Shown piece by piece: positions 1-9,770 of a stretch of DNA of 64,000 nucleotides. A program made the position numbers and the translations under genes. The stretch is from Bacteroidia bacterium (GTDB lineage: Bacteria; Bacteroidota; Bacteroidia; Bacteroidales; VadinHA17): positions 38,094 through 102,093 of the forward strand of contig JAPLEB010000054.1 of assembly GCA_026391555.1 (NCBI GenBank). The letters run 5' to 3'. Within the stretch, counting starts at the first letter, position 1, and each line of letters starts with the position of its first letter. The notes beneath the pieces were generated by a model. It worked only from the letters and a program-made list of their open reading frames with translations, was not told where the DNA came from and made no database searches.

Positions 1-739
1 TGACGATCAGGAAAAGTTTAATTTCAAAGCAGGTCAGTTTGGAGAATATTCAGTATTTGGAGTCGGTGAATCAACTTTCTGTATCGCTTCATCTCCAACT
101 CGTAAAAGCTTTATAGAATGTACTTTCAGGCAGACTGGAAAAGTTACAAATGCACTTTCCGGATGTGAAGAGGGAAGTATTATAGGGTTCCGCGGACCGT
201 TTGGTAATACTTTCCCAATTGATGGGTGGAAAGGGAAGAGCCTTCTTTTTATTGCAGGAGGAATAGCCTTACCCCCAATGCGTTGCGTAATCTGGAATGC
301 ACTTGACCTGAGAGAAAATTTCAAGGATATTACTATTATTTACGGTGCAAGAACAGTCAAAGATCTGGTGTATAAGTATGAACTGCAGGAATGGGAGAGA
401 CGTAAGGATGTTCAACTGATAACTACTGTCGATCCTGGGGGAGAATCGCCCGACTGGAAAGGAGAGATAGGTTTTGTACCTACAATAGTTGAGAAAATTG
501 CTCCTTCATCAAAAGATACAATAGCCATAGTTTGCGGACCACCAGTGATGATAAAATATACTTTTCCTATACTTTCCAGCCTTGGTTTTACAGATGAAAA
601 TATTTTTACAACTCTTGAAAACCGGATGAAATGTGGCTTTGGTAAATGTGGTCGGTGCAATGTTGGTAAAGTATATGTTTGCAAGGATGGCCCTGTGTTT
701 ACTTTATCCCAACTGAAAAATCTCCCCGACGAATACTAA
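1..739 (+). CDS. FAD/NAD(P)-binding oxidoreductase with C-terminal [2Fe-2S] motif (hydrogenase gamma / anaerobic sulfite reductase B-like), 5' end outside window
   Basis: Reading frame open from base 1 and continuous with ORF 278..739; motifs CGPPVMIKYT and CGFGKCGRCNVGKVYVCKDGPVF. Confidence 0.8.
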   Translation, partial: DDQEKFNFKAGQFGEYSVFGVGESTFCIASSPTRKSFIECTFRQTGKVTNALSGCEEGSIIGFRGPFGNTFPIDGWKGKSLLFIAGGIALPPMRCVIWNALDLRENFKDITIIYGARTVKDLVYKYELQEWERRKDVQLITTVDPGGESPDWKGEIGFVPTIVEKIAPSSKDTIAIVCGPPVMIKYTFPILSSLGFTDENIFTTLENRMKCGFGKCGRCNVGKVYVCKDGPVFTLSQLKNLPDEY

Positions 740-1530
740 AGAGATTTAACAAATATTTCTTCAGGATACTCAATTTCAGCAAGAAACAAACCACTGGCAG
801 GAGCTGATTTCCCTGCTCTGCATCTGTCTTTGGCGAGAATTATCTCTTCAAATTCTTTAAGATTCATTTTTTCAAAGCCTATTTCAACCATCGTTCCAAC
901 TATTGCCCTTACCATATTTCTGAGAAATCGATCTGCCTTGATCGTAAATACCAATCGGTTATCTGCCTCTTCCCAAATAGCATTATAGATTTTGCAGATA
1001 TTGGTTTTTGAGTTTGAATGAAGCCTGCTGAAGCTGGTAAAATCTGAATGATTGAATAACAACCTGCATGCTTCATTCATCGCGACAATGTTAATATTTC
1101 CATGCAGGAACCAGCTTGAATTGTCAAAGAATGGGTCTTTGATTTTCGAAATGTAATACTTGTAACTTCTGGAGATGGCACTATACCTGGCGTTTGAATC
1201 AGGAAATACTTTTTTTATTGAATTAACTGAAATATCACCGGGGAGGTATCGGTTGAGCCTGAATACAAGGTTACTTACATTGGAAAGATCAGGCGAAATA
1301 CTATCAAAATGAGCGCAGAAGACCAAAGCATGCACACCGGCATCTGTTCTTCCGGCGCCAATAGTGGAGATTTTTTCACTAAGAACGACACTCAAAGCTT
1401 CATCTAAAATCTTCTGCACAGTAACAGAATTGGGCTGTATTTGCCAGCCGTGATAGGAAGTACCTTTATATGAGATAAATATGAAGTATCGTGTTTTCAC
1501 AACCCTGTTTCTACAAATATAACCATTCAA
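736..1530 (-). CDS. truA: tRNA pseudouridine(38-40) synthase TruA
   Basis: ISYKGTSYHGWQIQPNSVTVQ and GAGRTDAGVHA catalytic motif; start codon uncertain. Confidence 0.9.
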   Translation of the reverse strand: MNGYICRNRVVKTRYFIFISYKGTSYHGWQIQPNSVTVQKILDEALSVVLSEKISTIGAGRTDAGVHALVFCAHFDSISPDLSNVSNLVFRLNRYLPGDISVNSIKKVFPDSNARYSAISRSYKYYISKIKDPFFDNSSWFLHGNINIVAMNEACRLLFNHSDFTSFSRLHSNSKTNICKIYNAIWEEADNRLVFTIKADRFLRNMVRAIVGTMVEIGFEKMNLKEFEEIILAKDRCRAGKSAPASGLFLAEIEYPEEIFVKSL

Positions 1531-1543
1531 TAAAACATTAATG

Positions 1544-1579
1544 AAAAAAGAGGCTCACAATTGGGCGAGCCTCTTTTTT
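1544..1579 (-). terminator. Rho-independent terminator hairpin between MFS gene and truA
   Basis: Perfect inverted repeat AAAAAAGAGGCTC / GAGCCTCTTTTTT. Confidence 0.75.
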
Positions 1580-1599
1580 AAAAAGTTTAAAAAATGAGT

Positions 1600-2832
1600 T
1601 TATCTTATTTTTGAACCTTTTGTAGCAAAGAAAATCATATACAGGTAATAGATAAACATAAGGCTTACTGCTATCATAACTGAGCCTGTTGCTACTTGAA
1701 TTTTACCCATAATTAAGGTTAAAATTGAAGCGCCAATCACAGAGGTAGCAATGACACCTGAAGCAACTTTGGCATGAGGACCTAAGTCTACCAGAGCAAG
1801 GTTATAAATAACCGGCCACATAATTGAGTGGAACAAACCTGTGCCAAGGAATAACCACATAGCAATATTAGGTGCACTCGAGCTAAGAGCAAACGAGGTT
1901 CCCAGTAAAGCAGCTCCGCCAATGGCACATATAGTTAAAATTAGTGAGGGTTTGTATTTTCTTAATATAAAAATCCCCAGTATCCGGCCTACCATCAAAC
2001 CGCCCCAATAGTATTTTAACATATCGATAGGGTTAATACCTTGAATTCCCAGTTTTGTTGCATAGTCTGGAAAGAAGCTTGAAATGCCTATTTCAATCCC
2101 CATGTACAAGAATATTGCTAATGATCCCAACCAAACGTGTGGGTATTTGAAAGCGCTCGATTTGTATTGTTTTTTCTCTGTACCCTCTGATTCACTTTCC
2201 CCGGTTTTTATTTCAGGTAATTTTAAGAAAAACATGATGGCTAAAATAACGGCAGTAACAATACCAATAACCATGAATGGACCTTTCACAATCTCTTGAA
2301 TTGCTGAATTTTCCATTTTGATACCTGACTCAAGTTTTGGAGTTACAAGAAGAATAGAAACAAAAATAGGTGCAATGACGGTGGCTACCGAGTTTAAGGC
2401 ATTGGTTAAGGTTAAACGGCTTGCTGCTGTTTCAGGGCTCCCTAATGCATTAACATAAGGAGCAGCTGCAACCTGAAGAATTACTACCCCGATTGCAAAT
2501 ACGGAAACAGTACAAAGGAACCCGTAATAGCCCATTGAAACGCCAGGTATACAAAGAAAGAAGCCTAAAGAAATCAATCCAAGGCCGAAAAGCACGCCAT
2601 TTTTGTATCCTATTTTTGTGAGCATTAAGCCTACAGGGACTGATAAAATGTAAGCACCATAGAAAAATGTATTGGGCAGTTGTTTTTGAAAATCATCTAA
2701 GCCGAATGCATTTTTTAAGAAATCGATAGTAGAGTTGTTCATTGTTGTAATAAAGCCAAACAAAAAGAAAAGTGAGGCCATTACAATTAATGGAAACAAA
2801 TAATTAGGTTTGGTAGTGTTGTTCATAGTCAT
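1600..2832 (-). CDS. Sugar MFS transporter (FucP / glucose-galactose porter-like)
   Basis: 12-TM-like hydrophobic ORF beginning LFFLFGFITTMNNSTIDFLKNAFGL; adjacent to galM and galK. Confidence 0.85.
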   Translation of the reverse strand: MTMNNTTKPNYLFPLIVMASLFFLFGFITTMNNSTIDFLKNAFGLDDFQKQLPNTFFYGAYILSVPVGLMLTKIGYKNGVLFGLGLISLGFFLCIPGVSMGYYGFLCTVSVFAIGVVILQVAAAPYVNALGSPETAASRLTLTNALNSVATVIAPIFVSILLVTPKLESGIKMENSAIQEIVKGPFMVIGIVTAVILAIMFFLKLPEIKTGESESEGTEKKQYKSSAFKYPHVWLGSLAIFLYMGIEIGISSFFPDYATKLGIQGINPIDMLKYYWGGLMVGRILGIFILRKYKPSLILTICAIGGAALLGTSFALSSSAPNIAMWLFLGTGLFHSIMWPVIYNLALVDLGPHAKVASGVIATSVIGASILTLIMGKIQVATGSVMIAVSLMFIYYLYMIFFATKGSKIR

Positions 2833-2841
2833 ATTATTAAA

Positions 2842-3909
2842 TTATTTTACATAAAATTTGTGTACACAGGAATGTTTGTAAACTTCACCTGATTTCAATA
2901 GGGTAGAGGGAAAGTTGGATTTATTTGGTGAGTCGGGGAAGTTTTGTGTTTCAAGGCACAATGCAGAACGCATGCCATAAGCTTTACCTCCTTTGCCTAT
3001 GTCGCTGCCATCCAGCCAGTTGCCGGTATATAACTGCACGCCAGGCTGTGTTGTATGTACTTCCATTACGCGTCTCGATTTTGGTTCGTAACAAATAGCA
3101 GCCAGGCTTAATTCGCCAGCTTTATTCTTGTTTAATACCCAGTTATGGTCGTAGCCTTTGCCATAATCCAGTTGATCAAAATTATTATCAATGCGCTTGC
3201 CTACAATTGTTGGCTTAGTGAAGTCCATAGGGGTCCCGGCTACTGCTTTTAATTCGCCTGTTGGAATAAGCACGTCGTTAACAGGAGTAAACCTGTCAGC
3301 ATTTATTCTGAGTTCGTGTCCTAAAATATCGCCATTACTTTCTTCGGCAAGGTTGAAGAATGAATGAGAACAAATGTTAATATGGGTTGCCTTGTCGGTG
3401 TTTGCTTCATAGTCTAACCTCAGTTCGTTGCTGTTGGTAAAGGTGTAAGTTACTTTAAGGGTAAGCGTACCGGGATATCCCATTTCTCCATCTTTACTCA
3501 GGTAAACCATCTCAACAGCTTCGCCGTTTGCGGTTTTTACTACTCCTTTAGCATCGAACATCTGATTGTTGAAACCTTCGGGTCCACCATGTAGAGAGTT
3601 AGGTCCGTTATTAATGGGCAATTGGCAGGTCTTGCCATCAATAATAAACTTTCCGTTTGCAATACGATTGGCATACCTTCCACAAATAGCTCCAAAATAG
3701 GGGTTGCCTTTAATATAACCATCAATGGTTTCATATCCAAGTACAATGTCAGCAAAGTTGCCGTTATGATCTGGCACATATAAACTTACAATTTTAGCTC
3801 CAAAATTGGTTATCTGGGCAACCAATCCGTTCTTGTTTTTCAAAGTATAAAGAGCAGTAGCTTTTCCTTTGATTGTACCTTTAAAGGCTTCTTCTTTAAT
3901 ATATTTCAT
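2842..3909 (-). CDS. galM: Aldose 1-epimerase (galactose mutarotase)
   Basis: GRYANRIANGKF, NGPNSLHGGPEGFN and GYDHNWVL motifs. Confidence 0.9.
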   Translation of the reverse strand: MKYIKEEAFKGTIKGKATALYTLKNKNGLVAQITNFGAKIVSLYVPDHNGNFADIVLGYETIDGYIKGNPYFGAICGRYANRIANGKFIIDGKTCQLPINNGPNSLHGGPEGFNNQMFDAKGVVKTANGEAVEMVYLSKDGEMGYPGTLTLKVTYTFTNSNELRLDYEANTDKATHINICSHSFFNLAEESNGDILGHELRINADRFTPVNDVLIPTGELKAVAGTPMDFTKPTIVGKRIDNNFDQLDYGKGYDHNWVLNKNKAGELSLAAICYEPKSRRVMEVHTTQPGVQLYTGNWLDGSDIGKGGKAYGMRSALCLETQNFPDSPNKSNFPSTLLKSGEVYKHSCVHKFYVK

Positions 3910-3984
3910 AGTAATTATTTATTCTCAGGTAATAAAAAGAACCATCTCGCAAAAAGATGATTCTTAAAACTATAATCCTCTCTT

Positions 3985-5250
3985 TTACAAATCAACTTTA
4001 TCAGCACCTTTCTTCCTGATGAAGAGCTTGTGGCAAGAACCTTTTCCGAACAGATGCTCTAATGTAGAAATGTACTTTTCGAGCAAATTTTGTGGAACAA
4101 ATGCCTGGATTGTACCTGCAAAACCTCCACCGTGAACACGCCATGCGCCTTGTCCTTTCAATACAAGTTCACTTAATGCAAGCGCTAAAGAAACGCCTTG
4201 TTCTTTAACATTATTAACAGGATATATATTTTGGTTGTACATATACGAACTGAAGCCCGAATCAACAACCATATCAAGGAATGCCTTAAAGTCGTTTTTT
4301 TCTAATGCAGCCACTTGGTTAACAACGCGTTGGTTGTCGCCCTGGAAGTGGATGGCGCGAAGAATGGCACGGTCGCCCACTTTTTCGCGGATTTTGGGAG
4401 CTATTTCCAGTACTTGTCCGATGCTCACCTGGCGAAGAACTTTTGCACCCAACTCAGCTGCAACAGCCTTCATATCAGTTGGTAATGAAGCATACTCATC
4501 GTTAAGATCGGCATGGTTACCACCTGTATCGGTAATAACTAATGCAAATCCGGTAGAAATGAAATCGAAGTTAACTTTTTTAACAATAGGATTTGAAGGA
4601 TCTTCAAAATCTATAGTAACCAAACCGCCCACTGCACATGCTGTTTGATCCATTAAACCACATGGTTTGCCAAAGAATACGTTTTCGGCATATTGTCCGA
4701 TCAGAGCATTTTGAACAGCATCGAGCTTGCCTTTATTAAATAAATGGCTAATAATTGCCCCTATGAGAACTTCGAAAGATGCAGATGAGCTAAGGCCCGA
4801 ACCAACAGGTACTCCTCCATCAATACAGCAGTCGAAACCTCCAATTTGGAAACCCAGTTCTTTCATTTTGGCACTAATACCCCTTACAAGAGATACTGAT
4901 GTATAATACTCATTTTTATTGGGTGAAAGGTTTGTTAAATCAACTTCAAATTTTGGATAACCAAGAGATTCGATCCTGGCAATATTGGTATTGTTTTTAG
5001 CAGCAACGGCAATATTATCAAGGTTAACCGCTCCTGCTAAAACACGTCCGTAGTTGTGGTCGGTATGGTTTCCACCAATCTCGGTTCGACCGGGAGAGCT
5101 GAAAAGCATTATATCTTTTGGACCAAATGCGGTGTTAAATTTTTCGATAAGGCTGTTATACCTTAGTGCCTGTTTTTTCAGGACTTCTTCGTTGGCACCG
5201 TACAATTCTTTGAATGCACTGTTATTACCATTGTTAATTTTTTCAATCAT
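3985..5250 (-). CDS. galK: Galactokinase
   Basis: GRTEIGGNHTDHNYGRVLAGA and VPVGSGLSSSASFEV GHMP kinase motifs. Confidence 0.95.
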   Translation of the reverse strand: MIEKINNGNNSAFKELYGANEEVLKKQALRYNSLIEKFNTAFGPKDIMLFSSPGRTEIGGNHTDHNYGRVLAGAVNLDNIAVAAKNNTNIARIESLGYPKFEVDLTNLSPNKNEYYTSVSLVRGISAKMKELGFQIGGFDCCIDGGVPVGSGLSSSASFEVLIGAIISHLFNKGKLDAVQNALIGQYAENVFFGKPCGLMDQTACAVGGLVTIDFEDPSNPIVKKVNFDFISTGFALVITDTGGNHADLNDEYASLPTDMKAVAAELGAKVLRQVSIGQVLEIAPKIREKVGDRAILRAIHFQGDNQRVVNQVAALEKNDFKAFLDMVVDSGFSSYMYNQNIYPVNNVKEQGVSLALALSELVLKGQGAWRVHGGGFAGTIQAFVPQNLLEKYISTLEHLFGKGSCHKLFIRKKGADKVDL

Positions 5251-5493
5251 TACTTTCCCGTAATTCTTTTTCGTTGATTATATTTCGTAATTTAAAGAAG
5301 TATTTGTTATTGTTAATGCTTGCAAGGTAAAAAAAATAATTAAATAGATGTTATCTCGAATAATTTTTAAATACGTTCTTTTGCATAAATTTGTAACCAA
5401 AGAAACAGTAGCTATGTGACCAAACCCTGACAAAATCAGAAAGAAACCGGCTCAATTCTTAATAGAATGGTTTACCCCGATAAGTTTAATTAA

Positions 5494-6528
5494 ATGGAAA
5501 GTAATAGAGAAAAGAGAGGATTTGCCAGCGATAATAATGCCGGAATTCATCCTGACATTTTTAAGGAGTTAATAGCCGTAAATACCGGACATGTAATTGG
5601 CTATGGTTCTGATATTTATACAGAACGAGCATTGGATATTTTCAAAGAACAGTTAGGCGCTTCAACTGAGACATTCTTTGTCTTTACCGGTACTGCTGCC
5701 AATGTTTTGAGCCTTTCAGGAATTGCACGGTCTTGGAATTCAGTCATAACTGCATTTACAGCTCATCTGGAGCAGGATGAATGTGGTGCTCCTGAAAAAT
5801 TCACCGGATGTAAAGTTCTCACAGTGGATACACCAGACGGGAAGATTAATACTGAACTTCTTGAGAGGCATATTTATGGTTTTGATTTTGAACATCATTC
5901 TCAACCAAAAGTGATTTCGGTTACACAGCCAACTGAAATGGGTACAGTATACACCGCCTCTGAGATTAGAAAAATTGCAGATTTTGCTCATGACAGGGGA
6001 ATGCTGCTTCATATGGATGGCGCCAGGCTCGCTAATGCCGCAGTATCACTTAATCTTCCATTTAAAGAATTTACTACTGACGCCGGAGTTGATGTTCTTT
6101 CATTCGGTGGTACAAAAAACGGTATGATGTTCGGTGAGGCAATCTGTTTTTTGAAGCCGGGCCTTTCCAGTGACTTTAAATATATAAGGAAGCAGGGGAT
6201 GCAGCTTGCTTCAAAAATGAGATTTATTTCGGCTCAGTACATTGCATATTTTCGCGATGATCTGTGGAAAAATTGCGCTACCCATTCAAATGCAATGGCT
6301 AAAATATTAGCACAGAAATTGCAGCAATTTAGTGAGATAAAGATCACCCAACCTGTGCAATCGAATGGTGTCTTTGTAATAATGACATCTGAAGTAGCTG
6401 AAAAAATGAGGAATAGTTATTTTTTCTATCCATGGAATGAGAAGACATCGGAATATCGATTGATGACAAGTTGGGATACTACTGAGGCCGATATTGAAGA
6501 TTTCATTTTTCTTCTTAAAAAGGGGTGA
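5494..6528 (+). CDS. Low-specificity threonine aldolase / beta-eliminating lyase family
   Basis: SDNNAGIHPDI, HMDGARLANAA, SFGGTKNGMM PLP-lysine motif. Confidence 0.88.
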   Translation: MESNREKRGFASDNNAGIHPDIFKELIAVNTGHVIGYGSDIYTERALDIFKEQLGASTETFFVFTGTAANVLSLSGIARSWNSVITAFTAHLEQDECGAPEKFTGCKVLTVDTPDGKINTELLERHIYGFDFEHHSQPKVISVTQPTEMGTVYTASEIRKIADFAHDRGMLLHMDGARLANAAVSLNLPFKEFTTDAGVDVLSFGGTKNGMMFGEAICFLKPGLSSDFKYIRKQGMQLASKMRFISAQYIAYFRDDLWKNCATHSNAMAKILAQKLQQFSEIKITQPVQSNGVFVIMTSEVAEKMRNSYFFYPWNEKTSEYRLMTSWDTTEADIEDFIFLLKKG

Positions 6529-6552
6529 GTTCATGATTGAATGAGAAACAAT

Positions 6553-6583
6553 AAAGGCTGAATCACACGATCCAGCCTTTTTA
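6553..6583. terminator. Bidirectional terminator between convergent threonine aldolase and tonB genes
   Basis: AAAGGCTG / CAGCCTTT inverted repeat followed by T-run. Confidence 0.75.
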
Positions 6584-6606
6584 TTATAATCTTTTAAAAA
6601 GAGATT

Positions 6607-7386
6607 TTACTTAAGTGTAAAGGTAATTGGTACCATGTACCAGACAGGAACAGGCTTTCCTCCCTGTTTCCCCGGTTTAAATTTTGGGAGTGTGCCAACA
6701 ACCCTGATTGCTTCAGCATCTAGTTCGGGGTCAACACCCTTCAGAATACTTACCTGACTTACACCACCTTTCGAAGTAACACAAAACCTTACTATTACTC
6801 TTCCCTGTATGTTGTTTTCTTTAGCAATATCAGGGTATAGTGTATGTTCACCAATATATTTAAGAAGCTCGGCATCTCCACCAGGGAACATAGGCATCTC
6901 CTCAACAACAACAAAGGGCGTAGCTTCAGGATCTTCTTCCTGAACTTCTTCTTTAACCTCTGTTACAACCTCTACTACCTCTGCGTCTTTAACTTCCACT
7001 TGTGCTTCATCAGCAGTCATAAGTTGCGAAACTTCTTCAGGTTTGATTGTGTCAACAACTACAGGTGGAATATATTTCGCCTGCTGAATAACATCTGCAG
7101 GAGGGGGAGGGGGAGGAGGTGGAGGAGCAACAGCTTCGTTAGGCTGATCCAGATTCTCCATCTTTATCTCTACCTGTCTTTCAGCACGTTTTTGTCTGTT
7201 TTCCAATGCTTTTGCATTCAGGTAGGGAGTAATAACTGCTGTACCTATAATGATAATTCCTATCAACAGTGCAAGAATCACAGTACGATTGTACTTTTTA
7301 CGTAGTTTATAAGCACCGTACTCCTTATTCCTATCTTCAAACACAATATCGTCAAAGGCAGGAATTATAGTTTTTTCTTTAGCCAT
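6607..7386 (-). CDS. TonB-family energy transducer
   Basis: N-terminal TM, nine-proline run, C-terminal TonB domain (YPDIAKENNIQGRVIVRFCVTSKGGV); start chosen at MAKEKTII, 7386, rather than the longer ORF. Confidence 0.9.
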   Translation of the reverse strand: MAKEKTIIPAFDDIVFEDRNKEYGAYKLRKKYNRTVILALLIGIIIIGTAVITPYLNAKALENRQKRAERQVEIKMENLDQPNEAVAPPPPPPPPPADVIQQAKYIPPVVVDTIKPEEVSQLMTADEAQVEVKDAEVVEVVTEVKEEVQEEDPEATPFVVVEEMPMFPGGDAELLKYIGEHTLYPDIAKENNIQGRVIVRFCVTSKGGVSQVSILKGVDPELDAEAIRVVGTLPKFKPGKQGGKPVPVWYMVPITFTLK

Positions 7387-7405
7387 TTCTTTACAGGTTA
7401 ACGGG

Positions 7406-8065
7406 TTAATTGGTTGAAGTTGCTGTACCAGGAGAAGCTCCAGATGCTGTTTCCACCATCTTTTCTTCATACCATGTGATGTCAACTAACATATAAAGGG
7501 CGATTCCGCAGATATTCATCTCATCAAGGATATCAACAACATTACCGTAATTTGCTTTCTTATAAGCTTTGATAAGGACTATAGGACCGGTATCGTCAAC
7601 CTTTTTCAGTTGTCGTAATGCTCCCAAAACAGAATCCTGAGAAATAACCAGTTTCCCTGTCAGTACCAGGTCATTGAAATCAGAGATCTTTTTGGCTAGT
7701 GTTCTGTTTCTTTCAAGTAGTATCTGGCGAATTCCTGTCGCGCTAAAATCTGTTTCCTGCAGTGGAGGCAGATTATTATAATCCTCTGGTTTTACCGTTC
7801 CCGGGTAAGTATAAATTTTATTGTCTGAACCAAGAACGATATTCAGAGTACGACTCGCTGAAATCCTTGGAGCCGGAGCATTGTCCTTTTGCCTTTCAGG
7901 GAGGATGATCTCCATGATCTTTGATTTACTGAAAGCCGTGGTAAGCATAAAGAATGTGATTAGCAGACACATCAGGTCAACCATCGGTGTCATGTCTATA
8001 TGCGGGGCGTGTTTCTTTGCTTTCTTTTTTCCGCCTGCTTTTTCCTCTTGAATTATTTCTGCCAT
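7406..8065 (-). CDS. Biopolymer transporter ExbD/TolR family
   Basis: HIDMTPMVDLMCLLITFFMLTTAF motif. Confidence 0.9.
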   Translation of the reverse strand: MAEIIQEEKAGGKKKAKKHAPHIDMTPMVDLMCLLITFFMLTTAFSKSKIMEIILPERQKDNAPAPRISASRTLNIVLGSDNKIYTYPGTVKPEDYNNLPPLQETDFSATGIRQILLERNRTLAKKISDFNDLVLTGKLVISQDSVLGALRQLKKVDDTGPIVLIKAYKKANYGNVVDILDEMNICGIALYMLVDITWYEEKMVETASGASPGTATSTN

Positions 8066-8066
8066 A

Positions 8067-8705
8067 TCACTGTTGTATTTCTGTGACGTTTATTCTAGCT
8101 GCCTCAAGACTTGTGATCAGGTTGAACCTGCTCACCTTATAGTCCTGTAAAATATCAAGGACTTTCTTAACTATCGGATAACCGGTTTTGGAATCACCTT
8201 TAATACATGCTTGAACATTCGGATTTACCTGACGGGTAAAGAGAATCCATAAAGCAAGCTGGTTATCAGTTGAATCAATCGGAATACCGGTTTGAAAAGC
8301 GGCTTTGTCCTTAGCGTCTTTAGCTGCTAAGAACTCTTTCATTTTCAGAATTGGAACTCCCATAGATGAAGGATACTTCTCAAACTGCCTTTTCTCTGCA
8401 TCTGTAAATTCTATACTGTATCTTCCACCCATCAGAGCAAGTATCTTTGGTCTGTATTTAAGCAAAGTATCAGGACCGTTATCAAAATTTAAGAAAACCC
8501 TATCGTCAGGTGATAGAAGAAGAGTCATTGTATTAAAATCAGGTGTAGGTTTTTCTGATATAGAATAAGGCGTATCAACGGGAGCCGGTTCCGTTTGTCT
8601 CATGGTAGCGGTCAACATAAGGAATGTCAACACTACCGAGAACAGGTCAACCATAGGCGTCATGTCGATATGTGGCGACTTTGTTGGTAATTTAATCTTT
8701 GGCAT
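8067..8705 (-). CDS. Biopolymer transporter ExbD/TolR family (second copy)
   Basis: HIDMTPMVDLFSVVLTFLMLTAT motif; 1 bp from preceding exbD. Confidence 0.9.
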   Translation of the reverse strand: MPKIKLPTKSPHIDMTPMVDLFSVVLTFLMLTATMRQTEPAPVDTPYSISEKPTPDFNTMTLLLSPDDRVFLNFDNGPDTLLKYRPKILALMGGRYSIEFTDAEKRQFEKYPSSMGVPILKMKEFLAAKDAKDKAAFQTGIPIDSTDNQLALWILFTRQVNPNVQACIKGDSKTGYPIVKKVLDILQDYKVSRFNLITSLEAARINVTEIQQ

Positions 8706-8750
8706 TGTAGTTTTTTATAAATTGATTTGAACCAAAAGATAAATTTATAA

Positions 8751-9569
8751 TTAGTTGTTTTTCAGTGAAGCAGCAAAAGTTTGTGTCAGACTGAAACCTG
8801 CTTCATCAATTTTAAATGTATAACCGTCGATAGTTGATGAAAAATAATTAAATGCAATAATTGCTAAAGTAGATCCTGTGATACCAAAAGCTGTATTAAT
8901 AAGAGCTTCAGAAATACCTGTTGCAAGAGCAAGAGCATCGGGAGCGCCAGATTGGGCAAGAGCCGCGAATGCTCGGATCATACCAAGTACCGTACCAATA
9001 AGACCTATCAACACTGAAATTGAAGCAAGAGTTGAGAATATAACCATGTTCTTTGACAACATTGGCAGCTCAAGAGCTGTAGCTTCTTCAAAAGATTTCT
9101 GAATTGACAGTATCTTCTGGTCTTTTTCAAGGGCTTTGTCTTTCTGCAGGTCGCGGTAACGGATCAGACCGGCTTTCATTACATTGGCAAGCGAACCCTT
9201 TTGCTTGTCGCATTCTTGAAGAGCTTCTTCAATTTTATCTTCTGCAAGAAGACCCTGAAGAAGACTGACAAAAGTATTTAACCTGCCTTTACCTTTTGCT
9301 CTTGACAGGGTAATGGTCCTTTCAAAAATGAAAATGATAAGGGTTAAAACGCATGTCATCAGAATAGGAACGATGTAACCACCTTTATAGATGATTCCAA
9401 GATAGTTACCTTCCAATGCTGCTCCTTTCGGATTACCACCTTCGAAGTTTACTGGATTACCCATTATTTGCATGAACAAAATATAGGAAACTATAAAAGC
9501 TATTAAAATAGCGCTTGTTGCAAAAATATTCTGCAACGCATCTTTGAACGAACTTCCTTGTTTACTCAT
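8751..9569 (-). CDS. MotA/TolQ/ExbB proton channel family protein
   Basis: TM segments and LIGLIGTVLGMIRAFAAL / GITGSTLAIIAFNY motifs. Confidence 0.9.
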   Translation of the reverse strand: MSKQGSSFKDALQNIFATSAILIAFIVSYILFMQIMGNPVNFEGGNPKGAALEGNYLGIIYKGGYIVPILMTCVLTLIIFIFERTITLSRAKGKGRLNTFVSLLQGLLAEDKIEEALQECDKQKGSLANVMKAGLIRYRDLQKDKALEKDQKILSIQKSFEEATALELPMLSKNMVIFSTLASISVLIGLIGTVLGMIRAFAALAQSGAPDALALATGISEALINTAFGITGSTLAIIAFNYFSSTIDGYTFKIDEAGFSLTQTFAASLKNN

Positions 9570-9770
9570 TTTTTATCAATTTTGTTTAGGTTTATGATTT
9601 TACGATTTGCAAATATATACTATGAATTGTTTTTTTCCAATAAAGTAGCAAATATTGTTAATATTTTGATTCAGTTTAGAATAATTCTCTTAACCGGAAG
9701 ACCGTTAAGACAACATTACACCCTATACCTTTAATCATTTAAATAATATTCAATTCATTTATTAACAGTA

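Noticed and set aside
34-324. Antisense ORFs overlapping clear genes (e.g. 34..324 -, 412..684 -, 6844..7305 +, 10669..10878 +, 32708..33070 +, 39583..39891 -)
   Set aside because: They lie fully within well-supported genes on the other strand, have low-complexity or implausible translations and show no recognisable domain.
1600-5250. Galactose operon (MFS transporter, galM, galK) as a novel system
   Set aside because: This is a conventional gene set for galactose uptake and phosphorylation; nothing unusual was seen.
7105-7132. GGAGGGGGAGGGGGAGGAGGTGGAGG as a G-quadruplex or regulatory element
   Set aside because: It is coding sequence for the poly-proline linker of the TonB-family protein, which is expected for this family.
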